From: Locusta migratoria
Lineage: Eukaryota > Arthropoda > Insecta > Orthoptera > Acrididae
Direction: 5' to 3'
DNA: 64,000 bases
Assembly (NCBI GenBank): GCA_026315105.1
Contig: CM048745.1
Location: forward strand, 759,701,006 to 759,765,005
Below, piece after piece: positions 44,969 through 57,107 of the stretch (positions are counted from its first letter, which is position 1; each line of letters starts with the position of its first letter). The notes beneath the pieces were generated by a model. The model saw only the letters and a program-made list of their open reading frames with translations. It had not been told where the DNA came from and searched no databases. A program made the translations under genes and the position numbers.

Positions 44969-45819
44969 TACGAAACAAAGATGTGCTATTAAGTTTTTCA
45001 GATTATGTTCAGATTATTATAAATAACATTATCATATTACTTTTAATGTGATAATCTGTACTGCTTGAAAATTAACTCAAAAGGTCTTCGTAATTACGTA
45101 TTCTTGACTTCAGTATCCGAAATTACGTTTCTTGTCTCATAAGCTAAATAGTGACTTGCCATTGCATTGATGTAATGTATAGCTACAAATTGTAGAATAT
45201 ATTAGCATCACAACTGCATAGCATTGAATATGTACATATCAAACTTCCTCTTCATCATATTGTATAGCACTTGTTTATAAACATAGCAGTCACATTGTTT
45301 ACATCATAGATCCTAATGACCAAAGACAGTTATAGACATAGCATAATTGTATGCACTACAATCTTTGTGCAGTGAAATTTAATGTAAACACGTTCTTTAT
45401 CTTTGGGTTTTTAAAAATAATATTATTTTACACTCATCAATGTACCCTTCAGTCTATAGCAGTCAGCCACTGTGATAATAACTTGAATAATGACAACGAA
45501 TACTTGTGTTATAATTTTGTATTTTTATATTCCAACATGTTAAGCAATTAGCTAATCTCTGTAAGTATTTCACATGAATCTTGCTGTAATTTTGTTAACG
45601 TTTTATGTTGTCGACTAATACTTTAATAACTTTTTATGTACTTCAGGCTAACGCTTGAGAATGGTACATAATCGAAAGCGGTAGCATTGAGAATTAATAA
45701 ACAGCTATGGTCAACATGTCGTTCTGCAATTATCTGAAAGCTGTTATGCCCCATCTATTCACCTTTATGAATTAGAATTACTTCTGACTTAAATTGGAAA
45801 TAACACGTAGATAGTGTCG
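44969..45819. other. unassigned DNA with a decayed motif
   Basis: AT-rich. At 45655-45681, TTGAGAATGGTACATAATC followed by GAAAGCGGTAG resembles the CTGA-stem-GAAA motif in decayed form, followed by AATTAATAAA. Confidence 0.4.
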
Positions 45820-46172
45820 TGGGAAAGTCCAACCAGTGACTGCGTTTTATTGGCAGAACCCTTAAAACATGCAACAGAACTACTAAAGAAACAGCGTACA
45901 CTACGCTTGTCCGTCCGTTTGTGGAATATTGCTGCCCAGTGTGGGATCCCTATCAGATGGGTTTGACGGAGGACATCGAAAGAGTCCAAAGAAGGGAAGC
46001 TCGTTTCGTATTGTCACGATACACGGGGGACAGCGAAGAGATTCAAGTGTTCATTTTTCCCGCGCGCTATTCGAGAATGGAAAGGAAGATAAAATAGTAT
46101 AACGGTGGTTCGATGAACCCTCTGCCAGGCACTTAAATGTGATTTGCAGAGTATCCCATGTAGATGTAGATG
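45820..46172 (+). pseudogene. CR1/Jockey-like LINE, 3' end with internal deletion
   Basis: The plus strand reads RTLKTCNRTTKETAYTTLVR, FVEYCCPVWDPYQMGLTEDI and VQRREARFVLSRYTG. A deletion then joins it to FFPRAIREWKGR, then the tail with CTCTGCCAGGCACTTAAATG (46119-46138) and GTAGATGTAGATG. The parallel with 450-1290 is clear. Confidence 0.85.
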
Positions 46173-46225
46173 CACACTCGTCACTACTTCCACCATGTTT
46201 TCACAAAAGGCAGAATCAGTACGAG
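46170..46225 (+). repeat. direct repeat, right copy
   Basis: Second copy of the repeat at 44913-44968, directly after the LINE tail. Confidence 0.85.
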
Positions 46226-46599
46226 TGTTCGTAATGCTGCTTACAGTTGTTATTAAAGAAATCCATTAACAAGTATACCGCTCTAGCGTTGCGAAGAGCC
46301 ATACATCCGAAATATTCACCCCTCAAGATGATTTATGGAGCATAGATGCATATGTGGTCCTATCAAGGAGCAGGTAGCGGCACAAAGTGAAAACCGTAAT
46401 ATTCAGTTCGCAAGTAGGCATCAAATACCACAGCCGGCTTAGTTTCTGCCATTCCTTTTCACACGTGTTCAGTAGCTAGTGATAGCGCATGAAATAACGT
46501 GCCGCACGCTTCCTGATTATGACTCGAAAACTGGCCGCGATAATGTCGTATCATTAGCCCTGCCGGGGAAACATTAGGCGAAGCGGTTCCCCCTGATGG

Positions 46600-46960
46600 A
46601 GGAGCGGCACGCACTCGTCAATAATTCAGCGTGACGTGCGCGTCCGCGATCCCGCGCGCCCTTTCGCCGCCGCTGCAGCCCTTCGCCCTCGGCCCTCAGG
46701 CCTCAGTCCTGGGCCCTCCGCTTCCGATGGCGGTCACGCGCCGGCCCGGCGCGCCCTGCAAAGGGCGTCCGGCGCCGTCCCTTCGTCCCTTGCCCTTAAC
46801 GCCGCCGCCACGCGTGTTCCTGCCCAGCTGGGCTGCTTTCTTCGCCCTCGAAAAGGGCGCCGACCACCTTTCCTCCGAGGCTGAAAGCGAAATCGGACAC
46901 AGTCCGAATGTTCTGACCGACGCTGTGGAAACACCTTAGTGGCCTCAGATCGATACGCCG
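46600..46960. promoter_or_regulatory. CpG-rich island, possible promoter or exon
   Basis: A sharp rise in G+C with many CpG, unlike the AT-rich surroundings. Open frames exist on both strands (46631-46939 plus, 46734-47087 minus), as expected from composition. No TATA box or splice pattern can be defended. It could be the 5' end of a host gene or a GC-rich remnant. Confidence 0.35.
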
Positions 46961-47117
46961 CAACAAAATGCCAAGCCTGAGGCGTAGAGGGGGTGGAGGC
47001 AACAGTACGTAACGCATCATGAGAGTACCATGAGAGTTGCATCACAGTCCAACACACACACTCAACATATACAGTCAGCTCTTGCAATCTAGCCCATGGC
47101 CCTGATTTATTATTAAA

Positions 47118-47520
47118 CTAGCTGAAAACCCGGCGTTGCCCGGGTATTTATTTATTTATTCCAGCCTTGAGTTAGTACATCTTCTATCCACTCTCTGTCC
47201 ATCTCCTATTCTTCCAACAACATGTTACATTTATCAGAGAATATATAAGAAATCACACATAAAAATGCACTCCTTTCGAAGTATCCAATCACGAAATTCA
47301 AGAATAATGATTGTAATAATATCACAGATTGATCACTTGCTGTAAGGAGCGAAACGTCAAATCGACTTTTTTTAAAGAGATGTATTAACACATTAATATA
47401 TATAGATAAATAGATATCCGATCGCCATAAAACCGCGCCTAAAGCCTTCCCCGGGTAGACATTAGTAACTGTACAAATTATTAGCTCTTTATGTCTTGTG
47501 GTTCAGACGTGATAAACGTA
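47118..47520 (-). mobile_element. Helitron-like fragment with CTAG 3' end
   Basis: CTAG at 47118-47121, followed on plus by CTGAAAACCCGGCG and TTGCCCGGG, gives on the minus strand a hairpin ACCCGGGCAACGCCGGGT and a CTAG end next to T. This is the Helitron 3' signature. The body is shortened and joins the next copy at 47521. Confidence 0.72.
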
Positions 47521-47589
47521 CAAGCTGAAAACCCGGCGTTGCCCGGGTATTTATTTATTTATTCCAGCCTTGAGTTAGTACTTTTCCTA

Positions 47590-47628
<39 letters not shown>

Positions 47629-48711
47629 CACTTCCTTTTTTTCTAAAAATCTTGTTACATTTATCAGAGAATATATAAGAAATAAGAAATCACACGTAAA
47701 AATGCACTCGTTTCGAAGAATCCAATCACGAAATTAAACAATAATGATTGTAATAATATCACAGATCGATCACTTGCTGTAATGCGCGAAACGTCAAATC
47801 GATTTTTTAAAAAGATAAAGTAAAAGAAATTTCTTTTCTACTGCTTTATTTATTTATTTTTATATTTCCTTATTCGTGTGCTTATCCTTACAGAGATAGA
47901 GCTGAAGACATTGTAGCACGCATAGACCAAAGATATGGTCTGGGGCATCACGTTTCGCTGTTTGTAACCTCCTTTCTATAGACTCGCTGGCTTTCAGTCC
48001 GAATTTTTTTTTATAATTTGACGATTTTCAACCACCATATCTTCCATCCCGTTATAGCTATCGGCATGGAACTGCTATGGTGTACAACGGGAGACTTCGG
48101 ACAACTATTACACAGAGACCATTCATTTCCATTCTTTAGCGAAATATTAACACACACACGCACACACACACGTAGAATTTTATATACACCGATATCTTCG
48201 TTTGCGTTCTGTAGTTTTCGCTGCAGAGCGAAATATTAACACACACACAAGTAGAATTTTATACACACCGATAACTTTCCATCCCAATATACTCCACGCT
48301 TTTATAATTATCAACCCTCAAGCAACAATGCAACCAATAAAACCATTTTCAAAGAGTAAAGATAATTTTCAAAGAGTCATTATTGTTCCGCATTTCGCGT
48401 TATATTCTTCAAATTACTAAATATATATCAGATCGCTATGAATCCGTGCCTAAAACCATCCTCAGGTATAAATTGGTAACTGTACAATTATTTAAGTCTC
48501 TGCGACTTGTCGTTTGGACGTGATAAGCGTACACCTAACAGACATACAAATTGACATATATAGATAAATAGCTATCCGATCGCCATAAAACCGTGCCTAA
48601 AGCCTTCCCCGGGTAGATATTAGTAACTGCACAAATTCTTAGCTCTTTATGCCTTGTGGTTCAGACGTGATAAACGTACACCGAACAGATATTCACATTT
48701 ATAGATACAGA
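47521..48711 (-). mobile_element. Helitron-like element, longest copy
   Basis: The same 3' hairpin lies at 47526-47549, though CTAG has changed to CAAG where it meets the previous copy. The body matches copy A (18013-19148). The right end on the minus strand is TCTGTATCTATAAATGTG after A. Two related subunits, each ending in an ACGTGATAA.CGTACACC block, sit in series (48422-48545 and 48555-48690). No protein coding. A (CT)n run lies at 47597-47624. Confidence 0.68.
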
Positions 48712-50119
48712 TGATCAACCACAGTAAACAGTTCACCCTTTTTGGATTTCACTTAATTCATCCCTGAGTTACATTACCTCCTACCCTGTCAGTTCCAGTC
48801 TCTTCATACATTTCCTCATAGTACAATCAATTGCCTACGTTTTCCACCAATTCCCACACTGGCTGTTCCATTCCACCATTAAAAAAAATTACATGAAATA
48901 AAATAAAAAATTTAAAAAAATCCTAAATTTAGACCTGGCCTTTTTATTTATTTCTATAACTAATAGATCAAAGTCAGACAATCACAGTTTCAATATTAAT
49001 TATAAAAACTGGATTCCTTGTTTACCCCACAGTTACAAACTCCTGTTTATTTATGTATGCTATTATGATTTAAGTTTTGGAAATTTTGTCCCAGTGTAGC
49101 TTACAACATAATATCCATTTTTAGCAACCTGAATTTTTATAATACCAATTTTATTAGTCAGATTTGTTTTCGTTTAATCCAATGCTGTAATTATTCATTT
49201 TAAGTTCTTGATGCCACTCCGAAACCTGGCCTTACAGCTGTCATATGTGACACCATCTATAATTATCGCCCAAAATTATTATCAAGGCACTTATATATAT
49301 ATATATATATATATTTATTTATTAATCAGTATTATAAGTTTTTTTTTATAATAGTAGGTAGTTCCAGTTACCAGGTTACATTCAAATTTATTCCTTGTTT
49401 TATCCTCCATACATTGTATAGTCATTTATTACTGTTTAGTTTTTATGTTGATAACTGTAATAACACAATGTCAAAGAAGTGTTTAACTATGTATGTCGAT
49501 CTAAGTGAAGGCATTTGTCATCTCTTACAATAATGTATCTAAACATTGTAACCTCTTTGACACAGCAGTCAATACTCTGAAGATGGCCTAATAAGCCGAA
49601 AAACTGTTTTTTAATTTATTCGATAATGTTCTACCAAGAAGCGACGGAAGAATCAGTGGAAAAAAAAATTAGTCACGACGCTCCGCTTGATTTTCGTTAT
49701 ACGATACGACAGGAGCACTCCGAGCGGCTGGCAAGCTACATTTCTGAATACGGTATTTGATGAGTGTGAATAATGTTGTTTACATTAATTTAATCGTATT
49801 TTTTACAACAGAGGAGGTGTATAGTGACAATAAAATCGGTAATAACTACAAAATAACTCCACATTAGTCTTTATTAGGTTTCATAAGAACCGTTGGAAGG
49901 TATCAAAGGTCACATTGCAGAACAGTTTATTTAAGATTATGTCGATATCTATGGCTTTTTAATGAAGATTTTCCTTTTCTATTAAGAACAAGAAATGGCT
50001 AGTAAACAACAGAAGACGTGACCATTTGCAGAAAGACGTCAGTCTCCTACTCAGAAACGTCGAGGTTACTTCATTACAGTACCAGTAAACATTGAAAGAA
50101 AGAAACTTGTATGGGATAC
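48712..50119. other. unassigned AT-rich DNA with one CTGAAGATG motif
   Basis: An (AT)n run lies at 49292-49312. At 49577-49601, CTGAAGAT, then GGC...GCC that can pair, then GAAA. No long inverted repeat accompanies this copy. Confidence 0.45.
49577..49601 (+). ncRNA. CTGAAGATG-stem-GAAA motif
   Basis: CTGAAGAT, GGC, seven-base loop, GCC, GAAA. This is the same architecture as the Penelope-associated motif. Confidence 0.4.
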
Positions 50120-50131
50120 AATACCTATATT

Positions 50132-50492
50132 GATTCTAAGAGATAATCCCTCTTATGCTGACTGCAATAGAGAGATTTATTTTAAACCAGACGCGTTTCG
50201 CTTTTTATTTTAAATGCATCTTCTGTGGTCTGTAAATGATACAAAATGTTTGTACAGATGGTTTTCGATACATAGATTGGAAACAGTTATTAAAAAAAAA
50301 CTTTATGCACATTAGGCCTATGTGTCTTTAACCTGATATTTGGTCTACTCACGGTGTTGTTCTCTTCTTTACATCTCACTGCTGTAAAATAAATCTCTTT
50401 ATTGCAGTCAGCATAAGAAGGATTATCTCTTAGAATCAATATAGTTATCAATTTTAACAGCTGCTGTGGGAGATGACCACACAACCAAACAT
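50132..50492. mobile_element. inverted-dimer element with 12-bp target duplication
   Basis: AATACCTATATT at 50120-50131 and 50493-50504 flanks it. The left arm (50132-50188) returns inverted at 50388-50437, with GATTCTAAGAGATAATCC as an example word. The right side has about 48 further bases (50445-50492) that the left lacks. A variant motif, read on minus at 50228-50192, is CAGAAGATGC...GCGAAACG. Architecture as at 15365-17892 and 30163-30521. Confidence 0.75.
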
Positions 50493-50504
50493 AATACCTA
50501 TATT

Positions 50505-52529
50505 ATTTAATGTACGAGATCAGCCACCACAACTGAAGGAAAATTCTCTCAAATGTGACAATAAAACATAGAAAAAGCGAAAAAAACACCGTTCCCTAAC
50601 ATAACAGAAATCAATCCGCAGTTATTGCTACATCTGAACCACAGACTACGTGAAATTTTGAAGCCATTCATTTTGAAAGCAAAAGTAATTACACTCAAAG
50701 TATATGCGTTTATACGAAAGACGAACGAAGTGTAAAAATGTACTAATCATTACCTCCATACCGAATTTTTACACCTCGAAGAACCTACCTATTATCTAGA
50801 AACAAACTGTAACAGGAGTTTATGTTTCTCTTTATATTCTACTTACTTTCAGCGGAATAAGCTGCAAATATACCCTTATTCGTAAGTATTTCTCCAGGAA
50901 TAAGATATTGTATATATCAAAGATTCAGTGAAATTCGGTTGTTTTTTCATTATTTTCACGATTATTTACGTCTCTACATATTTGACTACTACTTAGAATA
51001 AAAAATTACCGAAACTAATTGGTTAATTACGCAGAAATGATATTACAAACAAACATTAATCTTACGGCGGCTTGTCCACCGCTAGGAGCGCTAGTGCCGT
51101 TGCCACTGTTAGCTGGAAACAACTTTAGCAGTGAGTGTCGCGACTGTATATGATGCCAACTCCTCAGGCTCGGATTATTGCCTCTAAATTATCTCTGTGT
51201 AAATCTCTTGGAACTAGCGTAACAATAAAATTACACAACACTAGCCAACTTAGGAAATATATTTAAAAGTTATTAACCATTTTAGACCAAGCTCCGCAAA
51301 AAAAGTTCATTTTTAGCGATTTATCACTAGTGTGCAGGTGGAATGCAGAACATTGTAATCCTTGGCTGCTGTTACTAATAATCTCCTATTACTTGTACAA
51401 CCAGTTAGGAATTATTAAAATTATATTGTCATCGGTATTTTGTTTAGAAGAAGTGTACGCGTTACATTATAACAGGTACAACACTTCTGAATCTGTAGTT
51501 GTCTTTTGTTCTGTATTAAATTGTTTATATCATTTAATCCGTATTTCCTACATTTCTTGGTGTTTGATTTAACTTGTAAAAATTGTCAAACATTAATCTG
51601 TTATCGGTATTTAGATAGTAGAAATATATGTCCAGTATATACCAGACACAATATTAATTAAAGTTCTTCTTAATAATATTAGTTTCTTTAACTTAACAAT
51701 TAAACTGTTATCAGTATTTTGATTGAAATATAAATTTAATTATGTACAAGATACCATATCTTATAAATCTTATACAGTATTGTATATTTCGATTACAAGT
51801 TAGATACAGTAAACATAAAATGTTATAGCAGTATATTTTAGATACAAAATTTGTAACATATGTATACCAGGCTCTTCTGTTTGATTCCAATCATATAAGT
51901 ATCTGGCTACATTTACTTATATTGATGGGTACCTTCATCTTCCTGTTTTGTGTCCCAGCCTCGTCGCCGCTTTTGTGTCTCGTTTCCGTCGTAGGTGTCG
52001 GTGGCCGAGTAGGAAGACCGACACAGGAATAAAGGTAGCACGCTTGTGCAGGTACGGTGGTGAGCAGCCAGTGGGACAGCAGAAACGAGAAACACTAGAG
52101 TAAATTAGAACGAGATATATATTGCACAGAAGTTATACAATACTTAACTTTTACATAGCTCAGTACTGCAGAATGCTGATACATAGTTGAGCTAGAGGCC
52201 TGCCTAGTGCCTATCCGATAGCCAAGTCTTCACTGGTGTCTATCTGATTCCGAAGTGTTAACTGGTTCCTATCTCAGTCCCAAGTGAACGATGTCGTTCA
52301 GTGGTGGCCACGAGCGGAGTTCTAGCAGAGGGCGCTCGTGGCTGACGTCGTAAGAACGCCGCGCCGTGCGTGCATGGCTGCGCGCGGCGAAAGTAGGTGG
52401 CGCGCACTTTAGACTTGTGCGACACCACATTCTGAAATTAAATGTATATTTATGTTACTATTGCATTTAAATTGTTCGTTTTATTAATTGATACCAAACC
52501 ATTTATTTCTTTTTATTATTATACTTAAT
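50505..52529. other. unassigned AT-rich DNA; GC-rich patch at 52290-52430
   Basis: 50505-51890 is AT-rich without features. At 52090-52435 the composition and a TGTGCGACACCACA-type end suggest a solo LTR, but I found no second copy and no TG...CA border that I can prove. Confidence 0.3.
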
Positions 52530-53578
52530 TTAATAAAGTCAAGGTGTCCGACAAAGAGTTTATTTGTCACCTCTACTTTTTAATTGTATGTTAGAATAGG
52601 TAGTTGGAGAATGGTGGAAGGCCGTCAATACTAAAGGGATTCAACTAGGAAGATATCCAAACAAGCCCACTGTCGACTTTTTAGCCTTCGCAGATGACAT
52701 GGCATTGATTACAGTTTCGCTAGAAAATGCCCAACAACAAATAAGAGAACTAAAAAAATAGGCAGCTTTTGAAAAAACAAAGTTTATGACTAACATCCGT
52801 AACGTTTCTCAAAATATTGCAATTGACAACAATACAGTCCACAAAACAGGTTTCTTCAAATACCTAGGAGAGTGGATTACTTACAATGCAAAAGAAAGAC
52901 AGCTATTGATACTACAGGGCATAAAATGGAAAGAGTATTTCATATGACCAATAACGTTCACAACAAAATATCCTTGTCCTGGAACACGAAATTTAAACAC
53001 TACCAAACAGTGGGCAGACCTGAAGCTCTGTATGCAGCAGAAAGACTTAAACGAATAGGAAATAGATAAATTGAGAAACTAGAGAACGTCGAGAGAAGAA
53101 TTTTAAGGAAAATACTGGAAGCTAAAAGAAACAATAATTCTGAATCCAGGTTAAGACCAAACAGAGAGATATACTTGAAAACCGAAAAATTAACTGACGT
53201 AATGAGCAAGAGAAGACTACAGTTTTTGGACATATATTCAGAACTAACAGACTAACCAATCGGATATTTACATTACTCAATAGCTACAAATCAAAGCCCG
53301 CATGGTTCATAGAGACTGAAAAGGACATGGAAAACGCTGGAATTACAATAGACACTTTAGAAAGCAAAACACATTTCAGAAATGCAGTTAAAAAGGCAGA
53401 ATTTTAGGAGCAACAGAAAACAATTAGACGAAAATGGACTCATGAAGAAAGGAAATAACACTCTAAAAGAATGAAGGAAATTTGGAAACTAAGGATATCA
53501 AATAGAACGAAGAGTAGCCAAAGTTGATTTATCGTACCCTTGAAATGCGTTATTCGAAATAAGAAGAAGAAAAGAATT
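52530..53578 (+). pseudogene. third LINE family, RT 3' part with GAA-type tail
   Basis: The plus strand gives a broken YLSPLLFNCMLE, then KGIQLGRYPNKPTVDFLAFA and FADDMALITVSLENAQQQIR (catalytic FADD near 52690-52701), IAIDNNTVHKTGFFKYLGEW, NKISLSWNTKFKHYQTV, VERRILRKILEAKRNNN, and NREIYLKTEKLTDVMSKRR. Stops occur at about 52760 and 53067, and there are frameshifts. The 3' end is AAATAAGAAGAAGAAAAG. It is distinct from the RTE-like and CR1-like families in the window. Confidence 0.82.
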
Positions 53579-53782
53579 TAGTAGCTTCTGAGTAAATACT
53601 GCTGACCTTCCAAGGCATCTCGGTGGGACACAGGCAACGGCACACTGGTCCTCCATCATATTAGTCTAGACGACCTGTGTGGCGGCTAAGTGACCATTGT
53701 GGAATACCTGACCCGGTATATTATATAGGCAGCGGGTCCATAATCGTAGGCAACAGCGAATACAAAGCACATAACTACAAAT

Positions 53783-53850
53783 TATGGCTTCACTGTGGTA
53801 GGTTTAGATGTAATACCAATGTGCGGCGAATGAAAATTTATCCCTAGAGA
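53783..53850 (+). repeat. fragment of the tRNA-cored foldback family
   Basis: TTATGGCTTCACTGTGGTAGG and GTGCGGCGAATGAAAATTTA correspond to 38910-38970. Only one arm end is present. Confidence 0.8.
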
Positions 53851-53895
53851 ATAATTCCACAAATTTTCATTTAAAATTTAGCATTTATATTATAA

Positions 53896-54130
53896 CTAGC
53901 TGAAAACCCGGCGTTTCTCGGGTGCTTGTTTATTTATTCAAGCCACGAGTTGGTACTTCCCCCATCCCTTCTCTATTTCTCTATCTCCTTTCTTCTAATA
54001 TCATGTTATATTCATCGACGAATATACAAGAAATAAGGCCGTCTTTCATAATGTACAAAGTATCCAAACAAGGAGAGATAGCAATGAAAATACAAATGAT
54101 ATTTAACATTCATACATTCATTTAGTTCAA
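53896..54130 (-). mobile_element. Helitron-like 3' end
   Basis: CTAG at 53896-53899 with AAAACCCGGCGTTTCTCGGG gives the terminal hairpin on the minus strand with a few mismatches. The adjoining TTTATTTATTCAAGCC and TATACAAGAAATAAG words match 47140-47250. The 5' limit is not found. Confidence 0.6.
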
Positions 54131-56002
54131 AACTTGACAGTAAACAATACTTCTAGCTACTTTCCTGGACCTAATATGAATAATTTCACTGGTGAGCCCA
54201 CCGCTGAGCAAGTGACATAAAAATGTTCGTGTGCGAAACATGGACAATTCAAATCCACTCTACAGTATTGAATATATTGCCCTGTGATTTATTAATCGTA
54301 CTGGAAAATGCAAGTCTCACTGAAAACCGCAGTTTTTTTAAGTAAATCTGTCGGAAATAAAGGCTATTCGTTGGATGTATACTGTTTCATTCCTTTCCTT
54401 GTAGGTCAGTACAAGTATTTCTTTCGCCGGACCCGTGTGCGCTTCAAAATTGTCAAAAGTACTGTCAGCTTTCAGGAGTTTCCTTAAATTGATTGGAATA
54501 CAAGGGGTCTTAATTTTAAATACATGAATGTATTAGATCATTGATCATGATGTGACAGGTAGTTTACCCATTACAGTATATATGATCTCATAATGTAAAT
54601 TCCAGGTTGGAATTAAGTCTATGGTAATAAGGACAACTTACAACTTACCGCACAGACGGGCACAAAATAAGACACACTGATATAACACTTAAGCTGTCGG
54701 CCATGATCTTCTTCAGAACACAATCACACAGACACACAACATAGTCACACAACCGTCATCTCCGACTGCCGATTGTGCAAAAAATTAGAAAAAACCGTGA
54801 AATGTAACAGTCTGAGAAATGATCAGGAATTTTACTCTACTTGAAACCGAAAATGCAACACTCTGGATAAAGCAACCAAATTTTAAACATCCAAGTGCGA
54901 CTGCGCGAGCGGCTGAGAGCTGAAGATGATTAGTGTTGCAGCTCGGACGCACATCGCTGACAACACCAGCGCCTCCTGCAAGCGCTGTGTAATTAATAGG
55001 AAGCAGATGGCCATTTGGACGTACTCACAGTGTTCTCTCATGCGATTGTTTTGCTTTGGCGCCTTCAGTATGTGTCATAGGAAGGAGAGAGAGTACCTAT
55101 CCAGCACGATCCGGTGTTGGGCAGAGCCTGAGGTACCCAGACAACAGTAATACTGATTTGCTGCACAACTTAACGTGATGAAAGGCACGTCGTGCGCATA
55201 GCAGAATCGGATTGCCCTGCCAAATCAGAAACCACAGGCGGCAAGGGAGGGGGTCAAACCGGCGTGTATGCGTGGGTGGCACTCACAAGGGGGCGCCGAA
55301 TGAACTGCAAGAAATAACACTGATGTAGTGCTTTTATGATTTTCAGCAAATATCACTGAAAAAAATTAAATATATAAAAAGTAATAACTTTATATACGTC
55401 ATTTATATGTATTTCAATTTACCGTTGTAATTTCACTTTCTTTTCGAATATATTTCCAAAAGGAGACAGAAAAACAGATCAGTGCGATTTTTATTTCTAT
55501 AATTTCTTATAGATTCAAGCCTTTATTGAAGACAATTACGACAAAAATACATTTATTGGGAGGGGGCGTTTGGGAAAAAGGAAACCAATCCCAATAATAA
55601 TGATTCATGATTTTTGATTACGACTATATTTTCTTGTGATATATTCATCCCTAGGGACATATCGACATCAGATTATTCTTAGAAACTTCATTAAATGATA
55701 TGACGGTAGATCCATCTTTAGACGTGTGAAATTTCAGATTCAAAATATAGAAAAAACGGTATGTCTGTAAAATTTTGTGCCTATAGTTTGAACGGCACGA
55801 CCTAACAAGTTAGACAACGTTAGATAGACATTGTCACATCAATTTTTCTTTTCAAAAATTTTTGAAACAGTGCGAGGTAAGAAAAATGTAATAAATAAAC
55901 AAGAGAACGAAGAGGTAATGTTCTCCTCTAAAGATCCGTTTACTCATGTTTCGTCTCAGATAAGAGGTAAAGATGATATTAAAAAATAAATTTCTATTTG
56001 TC
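54131..56002. other. unassigned DNA
   Basis: No domain, tRNA-like box or transposon end recognised. A CTGAAGAA...GGCCGAC variant on minus at about 54716-54689 is too decayed to call. Confidence 0.35.
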
Positions 56003-56014
56003 AATAAACCATCG

Positions 56015-56141
56015 CCGCGCGGGAATGGCCGTTCCCTAATTCACCTTGCAGGGGAGTGAGCATCTGCTCCCCATCGGAATTTCGAGTCCTCCCTCGGGCT
56101 TGGATTTGTGCGTGAGAGAGAGAGAGGGGGGGGGGGGTGTG

Positions 56142-56201
<60 letters not shown>

Positions 56202-56308
56202 TTGTCCTTAGAATAAGTTTGTTCAATTAGTTTGTTAGTCTGGTCCATAGGGACTAATGACCACTGTAGATTGGTCCCATAATTATACAAACATTTGAAC
56301 AGTTTTTG
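56015..56308 (+). mobile_element. tRNA-headed SINE with (GT)n, 12-bp target duplication
   Basis: AATAAACCATCG at 56003-56014 and AATAAGCCATCG at 56309-56320. A GA and G run and a (GT)n microsatellite (56137-56198) lie where this subfamily normally has GT repeats. Confidence 0.88.
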
Positions 56309-56381
56309 AATAAGCCATCGCTCACGACCTGCCTTAAGTGTTACAAACCTATTGTGGGTAGGCCAACAAGGTAACTGTGCG

Positions 56382-56550
56382 CCGGCTGCGGCGCTTCAGT
56401 CACGGTCTGCACGGCCACTATGGTCGGGGGTTCGAATCCCCCCTCAGGCATAGATATTTGTGACGTCCTTATTTGTAGCTAGTTCATAAGTAGTTTAGGG
56501 TCTGATGACCCAGTAGTTAAGTCCCATAAGCTTTATAAACATTTGAATAT
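56382..56550 (+). mobile_element. tRNA-headed SINE lacking its A box
   Basis: GCGCCGGCTGCGGCGCTTCA runs straight into CAGTCACGGTC, so the A-box part is deleted. The B box GGGGGTTCGAATCCCCC is intact. Confidence 0.88.
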
Positions 56551-56637
56551 GTTTTTGATTTTCACACCTGTCTGCACCTGCTTTCTTTGTAAAGGGGATT
56601 ATTATTTTCTTTTAGTCTGAGTGTATTTCCCCTATCT

Positions 56638-56838
56638 AAAATGTTAAAATGTTTGTTAAGCTTAAGGAACTTAACTGCGGGGTCATCAGTCCCTGAATTT
56701 ACAAACAACTTATGAACTAACTTATACGAAAGACGACACAAACATCCATGCCAGAGGAGGGATTCGAACATCCGACGTGGAGCGGCCTCGCGCATCGTAG
56801 GATGCGCCTCAATGTGCTTGGCCACTCCGCCGCGGCAT
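56638..56838 (-). mobile_element. tRNA-headed SINE
   Basis: CCCTATCT at 56630-56637 and 56839-56846 flanks it. The head GCGGCGGAGTGGCCAAG is visible on the minus strand. Confidence 0.85.
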
Positions 56839-57107
56839 CCCTATCTCATATATCTTACGTACCAGGTGCTGGTTGCAATATAATAATTAGACAAATCGTA
56901 GAACAATCGTACAAATTTAATAAACCACCATTTTCGTGATTCGTACATTTAACAAGAGCATTTATGCAGAAAAACTGCTAGTTATTGTACAAATATTTCT
57001 TGAAAAGGATGTGGGCATGAAAATGATCATACCAACAACAGAAGTTAACAATGACTGTAAAGAATAATTAATTTTAGGCCCACTGTTCCAATCCCATAAT
57101 GGCATAA

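Noticed and set aside
46631..47087. Overlapping 100-117 codon frames on both strands as genes
   Set aside because: Stops are rare in GC-rich DNA; no motif or codon evidence.
52090..52440. Solo LTR
   Set aside because: Suggestive composition and end, but no second copy, TG...CA limits or target duplication could be shown.
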